Below are positions 55,151 to 63,069 of a stretch of 64,000 nucleotides of DNA, one piece after another. Position numbers and translations under genes: made by a program. The notes beneath the pieces are model-generated. The model was not told the origin of the DNA and did no database searches. It was given only the letters and a program-made list of their open reading frames with translations. How positions within the stretch are numbered: position 1 is the first letter of the stretch; every line of letters begins with the position of its first letter. Source of the DNA: an uncultured Ruminiclostridium sp. (GTDB lineage: Bacteria > Bacillota > Clostridia > Oscillospirales > Ruminococcaceae); NCBI GenBank assembly GCA_934490165.1, contig CAKSTB010000001.1, forward strand, positions 248,001 through 312,000, read 5' to 3'.

Positions 55151-55285
55151 ATGTTCTGTGCAAACAACTCTTGCTGGTGGATCATCATCCTTATTCTCTT
55201 ATTCTCATGCTGCGGTGGTTGCGGCGGCTGTGGTAACAACGACTGCGGCTGTGGTAACAACAACTGCGGAGGATGCGGCTGCTGA
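55151..55285 (+). CDS. Cys/Gly/Asn-rich membrane micropeptide
   Basis: A 44-aa protein with 11 Cys. A short N-terminus is followed by a hydrophobic segment at 9-18 (WWIIILILLF). The tail is built only of Cys, Gly, Asn, Ser and one Asp (CCGGC, GGCGNND, CGCGNNN, CGGCGC). A strong ribosome site (ACGGAGGAAACATATC) precedes the ATG, and a strong terminator lies just after. This kind of short protein is annotated as a high-cysteine chorion-like HCB protein or as a YjcZ-like spore protein in Clostridia. Function unknown; a spore-coat or metal-binding role is guesswork. Confidence 0.8.
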   Translation: MFCANNSCWWIIILILLFSCCGGCGGCGNNDCGCGNNNCGGCGC

Positions 55286-55302
55286 TAAACCCACCAAAAC
55301 CG

Positions 55303-55330
55303 GGAGTCCCTGCGGGGACTCCTTTTTTTG
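55303..55330 (+). terminator. Terminator of the Cys-rich micropeptide gene
   Basis: GGAGTCCC (55303-55310) and GGGACTCC (55315-55322), a TGCG loop and a TTTTTTT tail. Confidence 0.9.
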
Positions 55331-55459
55331 TGAAAAATAAACAAGTCAAACTTTTATCACTTGTGCAAAATTATCTAAATATAATCTAGTAAAAAACACG
55401 AAAAATGAGTATAATTATAAGGATAAAGACAGAATTTATGCGAAGAAGGAGAATGGACG

Positions 55460-57292
55460 TTGAAAAGAGAAGATTTAAGAAATATAGCGATAATCGCACA
55501 CGTTGACCACGGTAAGACAACACTGGTCGATGAAATGTTAAAGCAGGGCGGCGTATTCCGTGACAATCAGGAAGTGGAAGACCGCGTAATGGACAGCAAC
55601 GCACTTGAAAGAGAGCGTGGTATCACGATCCTTGCAAAAAATGCCGCCGCACACTACAACGGCGTTAAGATCAACATCGTAGACACTCCCGGTCACGCCG
55701 ATTTCTCAGGCGAGGTTGAGCGTATATTAAAGATGGTAAACGGCGTACTGCTCCTTGTAGACAGCTTTGAGGGTACAATGCCCCAGACAAGATTTGTTCT
55801 GCAAAAAGCACTCGACTTAGGTCTTAAGGTAATTGTCGTAGTAAACAAAACCGACCGTCCCGATGCAAGAAACAAGGAAGTAGTAGATGAAGTGCTTGAG
55901 CTCTTACTTGACCTTGACGCATCTGACGAACAGCTTGACAGCCCTGTTATCTTCTGCTCCGGCAGAAACGGTGTTGCTTCATACTCACCCGATGTTATGG
56001 GCGAAAACTTCAAGCCCCTGTTCGACAAGATCATTGAGCATATTCCTTGTCCCGAGGGCGACCCCGACGGCGATTTACAGCTCCTCGTTTCATCTATCGA
56101 CTACAACGACTATGTAGGCAGAATTGCAGTCGGCAGAATTGAAAGAGGTACAATAAAGCAGAACCAGGAAGTTATGGTCTGCGACTACAACGGCTCACAC
56201 AAGCCTTTCAAGTCGAAGGTAGTAAGCCTTTACACCTTTGAGGGTATGAATAAAGTTCCCGTAACAGAAGCTACGATCGGTGATATCGTATGCTTATCGG
56301 GTATCGAGGGTATAACGATCGGACAGACTATCTGCTCGGTAAACAATCCCGAGCCGCTCCCCTTTGTAAAGATAAGCGAACCTACAGTAGAAATGACGTT
56401 CTCGGTAAACGACAGCCCGTTCGCAGGCAGAGAGGGTAAGTTCGTTACATCGCGTCAGATAAGAGAGCGTCTGCACAAGGAGCTCTTAAAGGACGTTTCG
56501 CTGAGAGTAACCGACAGTGAAAACTCCGATGCTTATAACGTAGCAGGCAGAGGTGAAATGCACTTGTCTATCCTTATTGAAACAATGCGCCGTGAGGGTT
56601 ATGAGCTTTCTGTAAGCACTCCTCGTGTACTGTTCAAGGAAATTGACGGTGTAAGATGTGAGCCTATCGAACGTCTGCTGATAGATGTTCCCGATAACTG
56701 TGTCGGCTCTGTTATGGAGAAAATGGGTGTCAGAAAGGCAGAGCTTGTTCATATGCAGCCTGTAGGAAGCAGAACAAGAATTGAGTTCCTTATCCCCTCA
56801 AGAGGTCTGTTCGGCTACAGAAGTGAGTTTATGACAGATACAAAGGGCGAGGGCGTACTGAACACCGTATTTGACAGCTACCGTCCCTACATGGGTGAGA
56901 TACCCACAAGAACTGTCGGCTCACTTGTTGCTTTTGAATCAGGCACAGCTATGGCTTACGGTCTGTTCAACGCTCAGGAAAGAGGTACGCTGTTCATAGA
57001 CGCAGGCGTTCCCGTATATGAAGGTATGGTTGTCGGCGTATCACCCAAGGCAGGCGACATCAATGTAAACGTATGCAAGAAAAAGCACCTTACAAATACA
57101 AGAGCCAGCGGCAGCGACGATGCATTAAGACTTATTCCCTATAAGAGAATGAGTCTTGAAGAAAGCCTTGAATTTATAAACGACGACGAGCTTGTTGAGG
57201 TAACTCCCAAGACGATCCGTATCAGAAAGAAAATCCTTGACAATGACCTTCGTGCCAAGGAAGATGCTAAGAGAAGAAAGCAGAACGCTTAA
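55460..57292 (+). CDS. typA: GTPase TypA/BipA
   Basis: A ribosome-associated translational GTPase in stress and cold adaptation and large-subunit assembly. It has 610 aa. The G1 motif AHVDHGKTT is at 13-21; DTPGHADF is near 75 and NKTDRPDA near 130. The C-terminal TypA-specific domain starts near 480 (SPKAGDINVNVCKKKHLTN near 530). The start is a TTG at 55460 with AAGGAG upstream; the ATG at 55453 is out of frame. Confidence 0.96.
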   Translation: MKREDLRNIAIIAHVDHGKTTLVDEMLKQGGVFRDNQEVEDRVMDSNALERERGITILAKNAAAHYNGVKINIVDTPGHADFSGEVERILKMVNGVLLLVDSFEGTMPQTRFVLQKALDLGLKVIVVVNKTDRPDARNKEVVDEVLELLLDLDASDEQLDSPVIFCSGRNGVASYSPDVMGENFKPLFDKIIEHIPCPEGDPDGDLQLLVSSIDYNDYVGRIAVGRIERGTIKQNQEVMVCDYNGSHKPFKSKVVSLYTFEGMNKVPVTEATIGDIVCLSGIEGITIGQTICSVNNPEPLPFVKISEPTVEMTFSVNDSPFAGREGKFVTSRQIRERLHKELLKDVSLRVTDSENSDAYNVAGRGEMHLSILIETMRREGYELSVSTPRVLFKEIDGVRCEPIERLLIDVPDNCVGSVMEKMGVRKAELVHMQPVGSRTRIEFLIPSRGLFGYRSEFMTDTKGEGVLNTVFDSYRPYMGEIPTRTVGSLVAFESGTAMAYGLFNAQERGTLFIDAGVPVYEGMVVGVSPKAGDINVNVCKKKHLTNTRASGSDDALRLIPYKRMSLEESLEFINDDELVEVTPKTIRIRKKILDNDLRAKEDAKRRKQNA

Positions 57293-57306
57293 AATCCGAC
57301 ATAATA

Positions 57307-57345
57307 AAAGCTGTGGTTTCACAAACGAAATCACAGCTTTTTATA
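57307..57345 (+). terminator. Terminator of typA
   Basis: AAAGCTGTGgTTTC (57307-57320) pairs with GAAATCACAGCTTT (57327-57340), and the T tract continues. Confidence 0.85.
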
Positions 57346-57394
57346 TACGCAGTACGCATTAACATCTGCTTTATTGTATTCTGCTTAATGATAC

Positions 57395-58174
57395 TTAGCT
57401 TATAACATTAAGAGGTAATGCGCCGTCTTCTTCAAAAACTATACTATCGGCAGACAGACCTCTGCCGAGTTGATTAAGCTCAACAGGCGTAAATCCACGA
57501 TTGAACGGTGCTCTTGTAATATTGTTCAAACGTGATATAATGCCAATTAACTCACCGAGATTTTTCTCCTCCGGCAGCAAATTACGATAATCAAGATAGC
57601 TGAGCACTTCTTCAAGAGGATTTTCACCGTTTTTTATTTCCAGAATACAATCACCGACAGTATCCCATGCATCTGTGCGACTTAATTTCATCTTCCGCAT
57701 AAGAAAACGTTCCAGTTCCTTCGTATACTCATTTTCTTCTATATACGAATCATCAACATATGCGAGCAGCTTATTCTTCTCGGGAACAAACAGCGGCTTG
57801 CCTTTCTGAGCGGTAATCATATTTTTATAAAATATTTCATCAATAAGCACCAATGATTCGTTTAAGATCGTTCTTTCCATCGGCTTACTCTTTTTTCTGT
57901 TCTTGTTCAGCTCTTCACTGCCGAGTATAAAATAGAAATGATCCTCGTGTCTTGCTATCTCGGAAAAAGCAATAAAATCTTCCTCCGTCAGCTTTAATTT
58001 TTCATTTTGTTTTGTGATTATCTTATACGCGTCTTTCAAAGGCAACATCTCATAAAAATTTGAAAACGCATCAAAATAATCATATAAAAGCATCACCGTT
58101 TCTGCATCTAGGTTAAGCTTCTCGTGCATTGCTTTAATTGAATTTGCTGTATACATATTCGGTAATTTTATCAT
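57395..58174 (-). CDS. Unrecognised 259-aa protein downstream of the large RNA candidate
   Basis: Starts MIKLPNMYTANSIKAMHEKL at the ATG 58174, with AAGGAGATTACT upstream. The protein is mainly helical and charged, with no signal peptide or membrane segment and no catalytic motif that I can name. A Lys/Arg-rich patch NKNRKKSKPMER is near 101-112. It has its own promoter (TTGCAT-17-TATAAT at 58231-58203). It is on the same strand as the large noncoding unit and begins about 70 bases after that unit's terminator-like hairpin. Function unknown. Confidence 0.7.
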   Translation of the reverse strand: MIKLPNMYTANSIKAMHEKLNLDAETVMLLYDYFDAFSNFYEMLPLKDAYKIITKQNEKLKLTEEDFIAFSEIARHEDHFYFILGSEELNKNRKKSKPMERTILNESLVLIDEIFYKNMITAQKGKPLFVPEKNKLLAYVDDSYIEENEYTKELERFLMRKMKLSRTDAWDTVGDCILEIKNGENPLEEVLSYLDYRNLLPEEKNLGELIGIISRLNNITRAPFNRGFTPVELNQLGRGLSADSIVFEEDGALPLNVIS

Positions 58175-58202
58175 AGTAATCTCCTTAATCAGCGTTTTTT
58201 TG

Positions 58203-58231
58203 ATTATATCACTTTTTGTCGGTAAATGCAA
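58203..58231 (-). promoter_or_regulatory. Promoter of the 259-aa unknown gene
   Basis: On the minus strand, TTGCAT (58231-58226), a 17-base spacer and TATAAT (58208-58203). Confidence 0.6.
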
Positions 58232-58246
58232 GTAATGCGCACAATG

Positions 58247-58969
58247 GAAACGGACTTTGAAGCAACACATACTCCAAAGTCCGATTGTTTATAAATATTC
58301 AATTGTTCTCATCGGCTATCGGTATTATCGCTATATGCGTTCTTCGCATATACTCACAGAACTCGTCCTGTCACTTTTACCGTTAAACTATAACCGACTT
58401 TTACATTTTTCGTAGTTTACGCTACTTGTACATTCTTAGTACATTGGACTATACCTCACTGTCTTTCTTCATTAAGCACCGTTCTTCGATGCCTGATTAT
58501 GCAGTCAGTGTATATTACCATGCTCAACACATCCTTATAAGAGATTTATCAGAAATACTGCCTCTTTGAATGTCTTAAACTGTACATTTCAATCACCTTA
58601 CCTGTAATTACCTTGAAAGCCGTATATAATAAACGCTTTTGCGGAAATCTGCGATTTTATCGCTATAAGGTTTTTATTAGTCTGAGTAGCTGTTGTTCTC
58701 GCAAGTTAAAGGTCAAAACCTTTTATTATATGTGTCGATGAGTACCGTATGAGTATTGTCATCGTCCCAATCACTTCTTACTTTATGTTGCGAGCCTCAA
58801 CAGACTGCTGTGACTCACTTAATTCCTGACCCATTGGACTCGCCTCCTATCCGACCGGATTTATATACGCTTCCGACTCGTATATAGTGTTGAATAAAAC
58901 CCTCTTTATAATGTTAAATAGTCAGCACCAAGATGTTTTATTCTGTCTGGGGAACTTTTCTTTTTCCTT
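58247..58969 (-). ncRNA. Candidate large structured noncoding RNA (~720 nt)
   Basis: This unit has a sigma-A type promoter (58976-59004) at its 5' side and a hairpin terminator at its 3' side. It has no ORF above about 22 codons between them. Perfect hairpins are frequent: GAATAAAAC/GTTTTATTC (58892-58943, one 9-bp stem enclosing 34 nt), TATATACG/CGTATATA (58862-58886), AAAGGT/ACCTTT (58708-58723) and TATATGCG/CGCATATA (58332-58352). The last has loop AAGAA, seen again in a GCATCG/CGGTGC hairpin. Length and style match the large ornate RNAs (ROOL, GOLLD). I could not match it to either from memory. Confidence 0.6.
58252..58283 (-). terminator. Terminator-like hairpin of the large noncoding unit
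   Basis: CGGACTTTG (58252-58260) and CAAAGTCCG (58275-58283) form a perfect 9-bp stem. The minus-strand tail is TTTCC, so the T tract is short. Confidence 0.55.
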
Positions 58970-58975
58970 GTCTAT

Positions 58976-59004
58976 ATGATACCACAGAAAAAGCCGTAAG
59001 TCAA
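58976..59004 (-). promoter_or_regulatory. Promoter of the large noncoding unit
   Basis: On the minus strand, TTGACT (59004-58999), a 17-base spacer and TATCAT (58981-58976). Confidence 0.65.
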
Positions 59005-59180
59005 CACTTTTTTAATCGAAAAATGTACAAATTGCACAGCTTGCATTTGTGTATTAGTCACATAGTTACACAATTTACACAGCAAGCGGTGATTTTTGTT
59101 AAACTTATAACTTAAATTTTGCGACTCACGACAATTTATGCCAAGACGGATAACACTGTGAAAAAATCATAAAATACCTC
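59005..59180. other. AT-rich intergenic stretch without a recognised gene
   Basis: Between the divergent promoters of the large noncoding unit and the DUF1292 gene. Only short AT-rich sequence is seen; I recognise no gene or site here. Confidence 0.5.
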
Positions 59181-59209
59181 TTGACAACACCTGCTGATTC
59201 GTGTAAAAT
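59181..59209 (+). promoter_or_regulatory. Promoter of the DUF1292 gene
   Basis: TTGACA (59181-59186), a 17-base spacer and TAAAAT (59204-59209). Confidence 0.7.
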
Positions 59210-59288
59210 TATAAATACAAGAACAGAGGTCTTAAGAACAAAAACATAATGTTCGGGAAAAGGTCCTCGGAAAAGGAAGGAATACAGA

Positions 59289-59597
59289 ATGTCAGAAATC
59301 GAAAACATCTCAGAAAACGATGTAGACACTGCCGAGTTCATAGACCTTGAGGACGAAAACGGCGATACCGTTTCTTTTGAGCTTATAGGAAGAATTGAAG
59401 TTGACGGTTGCAACTATTGTGCCGTTATCCCCGAAGAAGAGGACGAAAACGCCGACAGCGACGTATATGTTATCCTCAAAGAGATAAATAAGAATGATGA
59501 AGTTTACCTTGCAACGATCGACGACGACAAAGAGTACGACCGTGTTGCAAAGGAATTTTTCAAAGTCTTTGACGAGCTTGACGAAGAAGACGAATAA
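59289..59597 (+). CDS. DUF1292 family protein
   Basis: A very acidic 102-aa protein of the DUF1292 (YrzB-like) family. Landmarks are FIDLEDENGDTVSFELIGRIEVDG near 17-40 and YCAVIPEEEDENADSDVYVILK near 43-64, with an acidic C-terminus. Function unknown; in Bacillus the gene is near yrzL and yrrK, which are absent here. GGAAAAGGAAGGAATACAGA precedes the ATG. Confidence 0.9.
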   Translation: MSEIENISENDVDTAEFIDLEDENGDTVSFELIGRIEVDGCNYCAVIPEEEDENADSDVYVILKEINKNDEVYLATIDDDKEYDRVAKEFFKVFDELDEEDE

Positions 59598-59609
59598 TTA
59601 AGTTAATTC

Positions 59610-59789
59610 ACTGCCTTGTGCGCTTCAGTATGATTTCATATGATCCGACACTCTTTAATAGGGATTTCTTTCCGTTTGCGGATTGCAGACCTCCCGCTTT
59701 GCGGACGAAGGGAGCGTGAAACATTCGGGGGAAAGTTACCCACCGTACTTTTATGTGCGGGTTTCATCGTCATACCACGGCAAGGTGGT
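59610..59789 (+). ncRNA. Candidate 6S-like rod-shaped RNA (~180 nt)
   Basis: ACTGCCTTG (59610-59618) pairs end to end with CAAGGTGGT (59781-59789), including two G-T wobbles. GTATGA (59628-59633) then pairs with TCATAC (59769-59774). Inside are CTCCC/GGGAG, GAAAC/GTTTC and CCGTAC/GTGCGG hairpins. A terminator follows at 59802-59833. Size and the long imperfect rod with a central open region fit bacterial 6S RNA, but no sequence signature confirmed it. No separate promoter was clear, so it could be a DUF1292 3' UTR. Confidence 0.45.
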
Positions 59790-59801
59790 CTCAAAAATAA
59801 C

Positions 59802-59833
59802 AGCCGTACTGCTTAAAAACAGTACGGCTTTTC
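59802..59833 (+). terminator. Terminator after the 6S-like candidate
   Basis: AGCCGTACTG (59802-59811) and CAGTACGGCT (59820-59829) form a perfect 10-bp stem followed by TTTTC. Confidence 0.85.
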
Positions 59834-59872
59834 AATTTGCATAAACCGACTATTAACGCAAAAACTACTGAT

Positions 59873-60220
59873 ATGAATAAATATATCGGACTTATTTACG
59901 GCGCTATCTGCGGCTTTCTGAACGGCCTTTTCGGCTCAGGCGGCGGCACGGTCGCAGTTCCTGCCTTTGAAAAAAACGGCGCAGAACCTAAAAAAGCTCA
60001 CGCTTCGTCGGTAGCGCTCATATTCGTTCTCAGTCTTGTCACGGCAGTTGTTTACCTTATAAACGGCAAAATCGACTTTGCGGCGGCGTGGGAATACATT
60101 CCTTTCGGACTTATCGGCGCAGTGCTCGGAGCGGTATTGCTTAAGAAAATCCCTGACAAACTGATAAGAAAGATGTTCGGAATACTCATAATAGCCGGCG
60201 CATTGAGGATGCTTATATGA
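59873..60220 (+). CDS. TauE/SafE-type permease, N-terminal half
   Basis: A 115-aa membrane protein equal to the first half of a TauE/SafE (sulfite/anion exporter) permease. It has the repeat signature GFLNGLFGSGGGTVAVPAF near 11-29 and about four membrane helices. The start at ATG 59873 lacks a clear ribosome site; a TTG at 59837 is in frame but has none either. Its last bases overlap the next gene (ATGA). Together the two genes make a full eight-helix carrier. The anion is unknown. Confidence 0.8.
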   Translation: MNKYIGLIYGAICGFLNGLFGSGGGTVAVPAFEKNGAEPKKAHASSVALIFVLSLVTAVVYLINGKIDFAAAWEYIPFGLIGAVLGAVLLKKIPDKLIRKMFGILIIAGALRMLI

Positions 60221-60603
60221 ATATTTTTGTCGGTCTTATAACAGGTGCCGCTGCATCAATGGGACTTGGCGGTGGTTTTGTTCTGCTTGTGTATCTTTCG
60301 ATCTTTACAAATACACCTCAGGATCTGGCGCAGGGAATAAATCTGCTGTTTTTTCTGCCCATTGCACTGCTATCTCTCATAATCCATATAAAAAACAAGC
60401 TGATCGACCTTAAGCTTGTCGGTAAATATCTGATACTCGGACTTCCCTGCGCTGCTGCGGGAAGTTTTGTCGCCGGAATTATTGATGTTGAAATTCTCAG
60501 AAAGCTGTTTGCGGCATTCCTGCTTTACATCGGCATATCTCAATTGTTGAGCGGCGACAAGAAAAGTGAAATTACAGACAAAAGCAAGCCTGACAACGAA
60601 TGA
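60217..60603 (+). CDS. TauE/SafE-type permease, C-terminal half
   Basis: A 128-aa membrane protein with the second TauE/SafE repeat (GAAASMGLGGGFVLLVYL near 9-26), about four helices and a charged tail. The 4-base overlap with the upstream half implies coupled translation and a heterodimer. Split TauE genes occur in other Firmicutes, so this is unlikely to be a recent frameshift. Confidence 0.82.
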   Translation: MNIFVGLITGAAASMGLGGGFVLLVYLSIFTNTPQDLAQGINLLFFLPIALLSLIIHIKNKLIDLKLVGKYLILGLPCAAAGSFVAGIIDVEILRKLFAAFLLYIGISQLLSGDKKSEITDKSKPDNE

Positions 60604-60794
60604 CCGCTGTCAGGCTTATGTAACTGTATAATAAAAATCTCGGGTCATGCCGGCATGGCAAGAGAGCTTGAGCCATAAAAACTCCAACGCGGTTAAATTG
60701 AAAAGCCTGTCGACAACTGCAACAAAGAACCACATATGTAAAGTTGCTGACTCCAACGATGAATATTTACCGCTTTATTTTTGCATATTGTTAC
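60604..60794 (+). other. Unassigned intergenic stretch with palindromes
   Basis: AAGCCTGACA, at the tauE 3' end, pairs with TGTCAGGCTT (60608-60617), without a T run. CATGCCGGCATG (60646-60657) is a perfect 12-base palindrome within a CTC..GAG frame. GCAAC/GTTGC encloses about 20 nt near 60720-60750. A TATAAT-like box is at 60627-60632 but has no matching -35. I could not identify a gene here. Confidence 0.35.
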
Positions 60795-61934
60795 TTATAT
60801 AAGCCCGTAGCGTACTACCTCTTTGATCTTACCGTTTTCGATAACCACTCTCGGTATACGCAGTGCGACCGCACAGGTAAGCTCATATCCGATAGTTCCG
60901 ATAAGGCTTGCGTTATAGTCAACGCTTGTTTCTTCACACTTGTCGGAATATACATAGACTATATCGCCTGTCTTAACATCGGGCACATCGCTTACATCGA
61001 CAATGGTCTGATCCATACATACCCTGCCGACAACAGGACACAGAACGCCGTTTATCAGCATCTTTCCCTTTGAGCTGAAATCACGGAAATAACCGTCGGC
61101 ATAGCCTATCGGTATAACCGCTACCGTCATTTCCTTATCGGCGGTATATGTTCTGCCGTAGCTTATCTGAGTGCCGGCAGGAATAGTTTTGAGCTGTGAA
61201 ACAACAGATTTTACAGTCATAACGCTCTTCATCTCAAACGGCACTTCAAGCGGATAGTTCGGACAATGGCCATAGAGGATAACGCCTGCACGGACGATAT
61301 CGCCGCCGAACTCGCCGTGATATACTATACCTCCGCTGTTCTGTGAGTGGATAAGCAGTCCCTTGTCGCTTGCTATCTTCATCAGCTTTTCCTGCTGTTT
61401 ATTTGTATAATCGACATCTGACGTATCAAAGCTGTCAGCCGCCGCAAAGTGAGTATACGCCGCCTTGCAGTCAAGCCCGGGCATTGCGAGTATTTCGAGC
61501 ATTTCTTCCTCGGTGTCAATTCCGACGCGGGTCATACCTGTATTTACCTTTATATGTACAGGAAGCTTTACACCCTTGCTTAAGGCATAATCGCTGAGCT
61601 CCTTAGCGTACTGCACACTACCCGCAGTCTGAGTAATACCATATTCAAGCAGTTCGTCAAAATAATCCTCATCGGTGTAGCCGAAGGTCAGTATAGTGCC
61701 TGTTATGCCATGCTGACGGAGCTTTTCACCCTCCCAAAGATTTGACACGCCGTAATACTTAACGCCGAGCTCCTGAAGCTTAAGGCATACCGCCTTATCA
61801 TCATGACCGTAGGCGTTCGCCTTTACGACCGCAAGTATCTCCTTGCCCTTTGCAAGCTTTTTTATCTCATTGTAGTTATTCTCTAGCGCATCGAGGTCGA
61901 TCTCAGCCCACGCACGCTTTAAAAATCTGTTCAT
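60795..61934 (-). CDS. alr: Alanine racemase
   Basis: A PLP enzyme making D-alanine for peptidoglycan. It has 379 aa. The PLP lysine is K38 (VVKANAYGHD). SYGRTYTADKEMTVAVIPIGYADGY is near 252-276, and the catalytic Tyr side is in GRTY/GYADGY. The C-terminal beta domain ends TIGYELTCAVALRIPRVV near 345-362. It is monocistronic as seen here. Confidence 0.95.
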   Translation of the reverse strand: MNRFLKRAWAEIDLDALENNYNEIKKLAKGKEILAVVKANAYGHDDKAVCLKLQELGVKYYGVSNLWEGEKLRQHGITGTILTFGYTDEDYFDELLEYGITQTAGSVQYAKELSDYALSKGVKLPVHIKVNTGMTRVGIDTEEEMLEILAMPGLDCKAAYTHFAAADSFDTSDVDYTNKQQEKLMKIASDKGLLIHSQNSGGIVYHGEFGGDIVRAGVILYGHCPNYPLEVPFEMKSVMTVKSVVSQLKTIPAGTQISYGRTYTADKEMTVAVIPIGYADGYFRDFSSKGKMLINGVLCPVVGRVCMDQTIVDVSDVPDVKTGDIVYVYSDKCEETSVDYNASLIGTIGYELTCAVALRIPRVVIENGKIKEVVRYGLI

Positions 61935-62089
61935 ACTATAACCTCTTTACATAAATTAGTAACGGAAAAAGCAGCAGGAATGCAAATCCTGCGACCGAAA
62001 AATACACCTTGTTTTTTTTCTCATTTTGTGCTATTATAGTATTATACTATTTTTCTGAGTAAATTTCAAGCCTTCGGAGGTTGATAAAA

Positions 62090-62977
62090 TTGATAAAAAG
62101 AAGAAGCAACTGGTACATATATGCTATAACCTTTATAGTAACGGGAGTTCTTGTAGCATTTGTATCAACTATACTGCTGAACAATTTTTATGAGTCGCAG
62201 AAAAACGATGCTACCGTAAACGTTTCACAGCCGCAGGGCACAGCATTTACCCCTGACTCATCATATAATTTCTCGGTTCTGCTCACCCTTTCAGCCGATG
62301 CGGACACAACACCCGATAAATATATGACCGTGACCTACCGTGCCACAGCAAACACATTTGTGCTGATGCCATATCTTCCGAGCACTGAGCTTGGCGGCAG
62401 CACAATAAAGCAGATATGCGAGCAGTCGGGCGAAACGGAAGTGGCAAAACAGCTTTCCGAAAAGGCCGGGCTCACCATAAACAAGTACATACGCTTTACA
62501 AAATCCACCCTGAGCGAGCTTTTCGATATGGTCGGTAACACAACACTCACTATCCCGAGTGAGATAAAGTACGAGAACAAGAAGGACAACACCGTTACGG
62601 TGATAAAACAGGGTACGCAGGTATTCACGGCAAATCAGATGTATACCTATCTGACGCTCCCCGACTACGGCGTTAAGGACGAGCTTTATCCCTGCAAGAT
62701 ATCGGCAACCGCTATCTCGGCGTTTATAGATCAGAACTTCATCGGAACAGGCGAAAAGACGCTTGCCGAATATATTGATTTCATAATCAACTTCACGAAT
62801 ACGAATATTGAACAGGGCGACTATGACGCTAAGATAAAGGCAATTCTTTATACGCTTTCCCAGACAGGCTCAAGCATAACCGACTTCTATATTCCCTACG
62901 GCGAAAAGAGCGGCGATAATTATGTAATTGACGACAACAGCTGGAAAAGCGTCAGACAATCAGCCGGTATAGAATAA
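62090..62977 (+). CDS. Divergent LytR-CpsA-Psr-like membrane protein
   Basis: A 295-aa protein with one N-terminal membrane segment (near 9-30) and an extracytoplasmic domain. The part KAGLTINKYIRFTKSTLSELFDMVGNTTLTIPSEI matches the hallmark stretch of LCP phosphotransferases (INxYxxxxxxxFxxLVDxxGG). I do not find the usual catalytic Asp/Arg pairs near the start of the domain, so it may be non-catalytic. The second TTG (62090) has GGAGG at the right distance; the first (62081) touches the ribosome site. It may take part in wall-polymer attachment; uncertain. Confidence 0.6.
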   Translation: MIKRRSNWYIYAITFIVTGVLVAFVSTILLNNFYESQKNDATVNVSQPQGTAFTPDSSYNFSVLLTLSADADTTPDKYMTVTYRATANTFVLMPYLPSTELGGSTIKQICEQSGETEVAKQLSEKAGLTINKYIRFTKSTLSELFDMVGNTTLTIPSEIKYENKKDNTVTVIKQGTQVFTANQMYTYLTLPDYGVKDELYPCKISATAISAFIDQNFIGTGEKTLAEYIDFIINFTNTNIEQGDYDAKIKAILYTLSQTGSSITDFYIPYGEKSGDNYVIDDNSWKSVRQSAGIE

Positions 62978-63069
62978 GATACGGCAATTAAAGTCAATAA
63001 ACAGGCGGCGGACGGCAGAACATTTTATGCAGTCGCCGCCTTGAATATATCTGCGAAAGGATACTATCT

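Noticed and set aside
58247..58969. Group II or group I intron, RNase P RNA or tmRNA as identity of the large RNA
   Set aside because: I found no domain V-like hairpin with the expected bulge, no intron boundary sequences, no RNase P conserved blocks and no tRNA-like ends with a tag reading frame.
58933..59115. A 60-codon plus-strand ORF opposite the large RNA candidate
   Set aside because: No ribosome site, low-complexity codon use, and it overlaps the promoter of the minus-strand unit.
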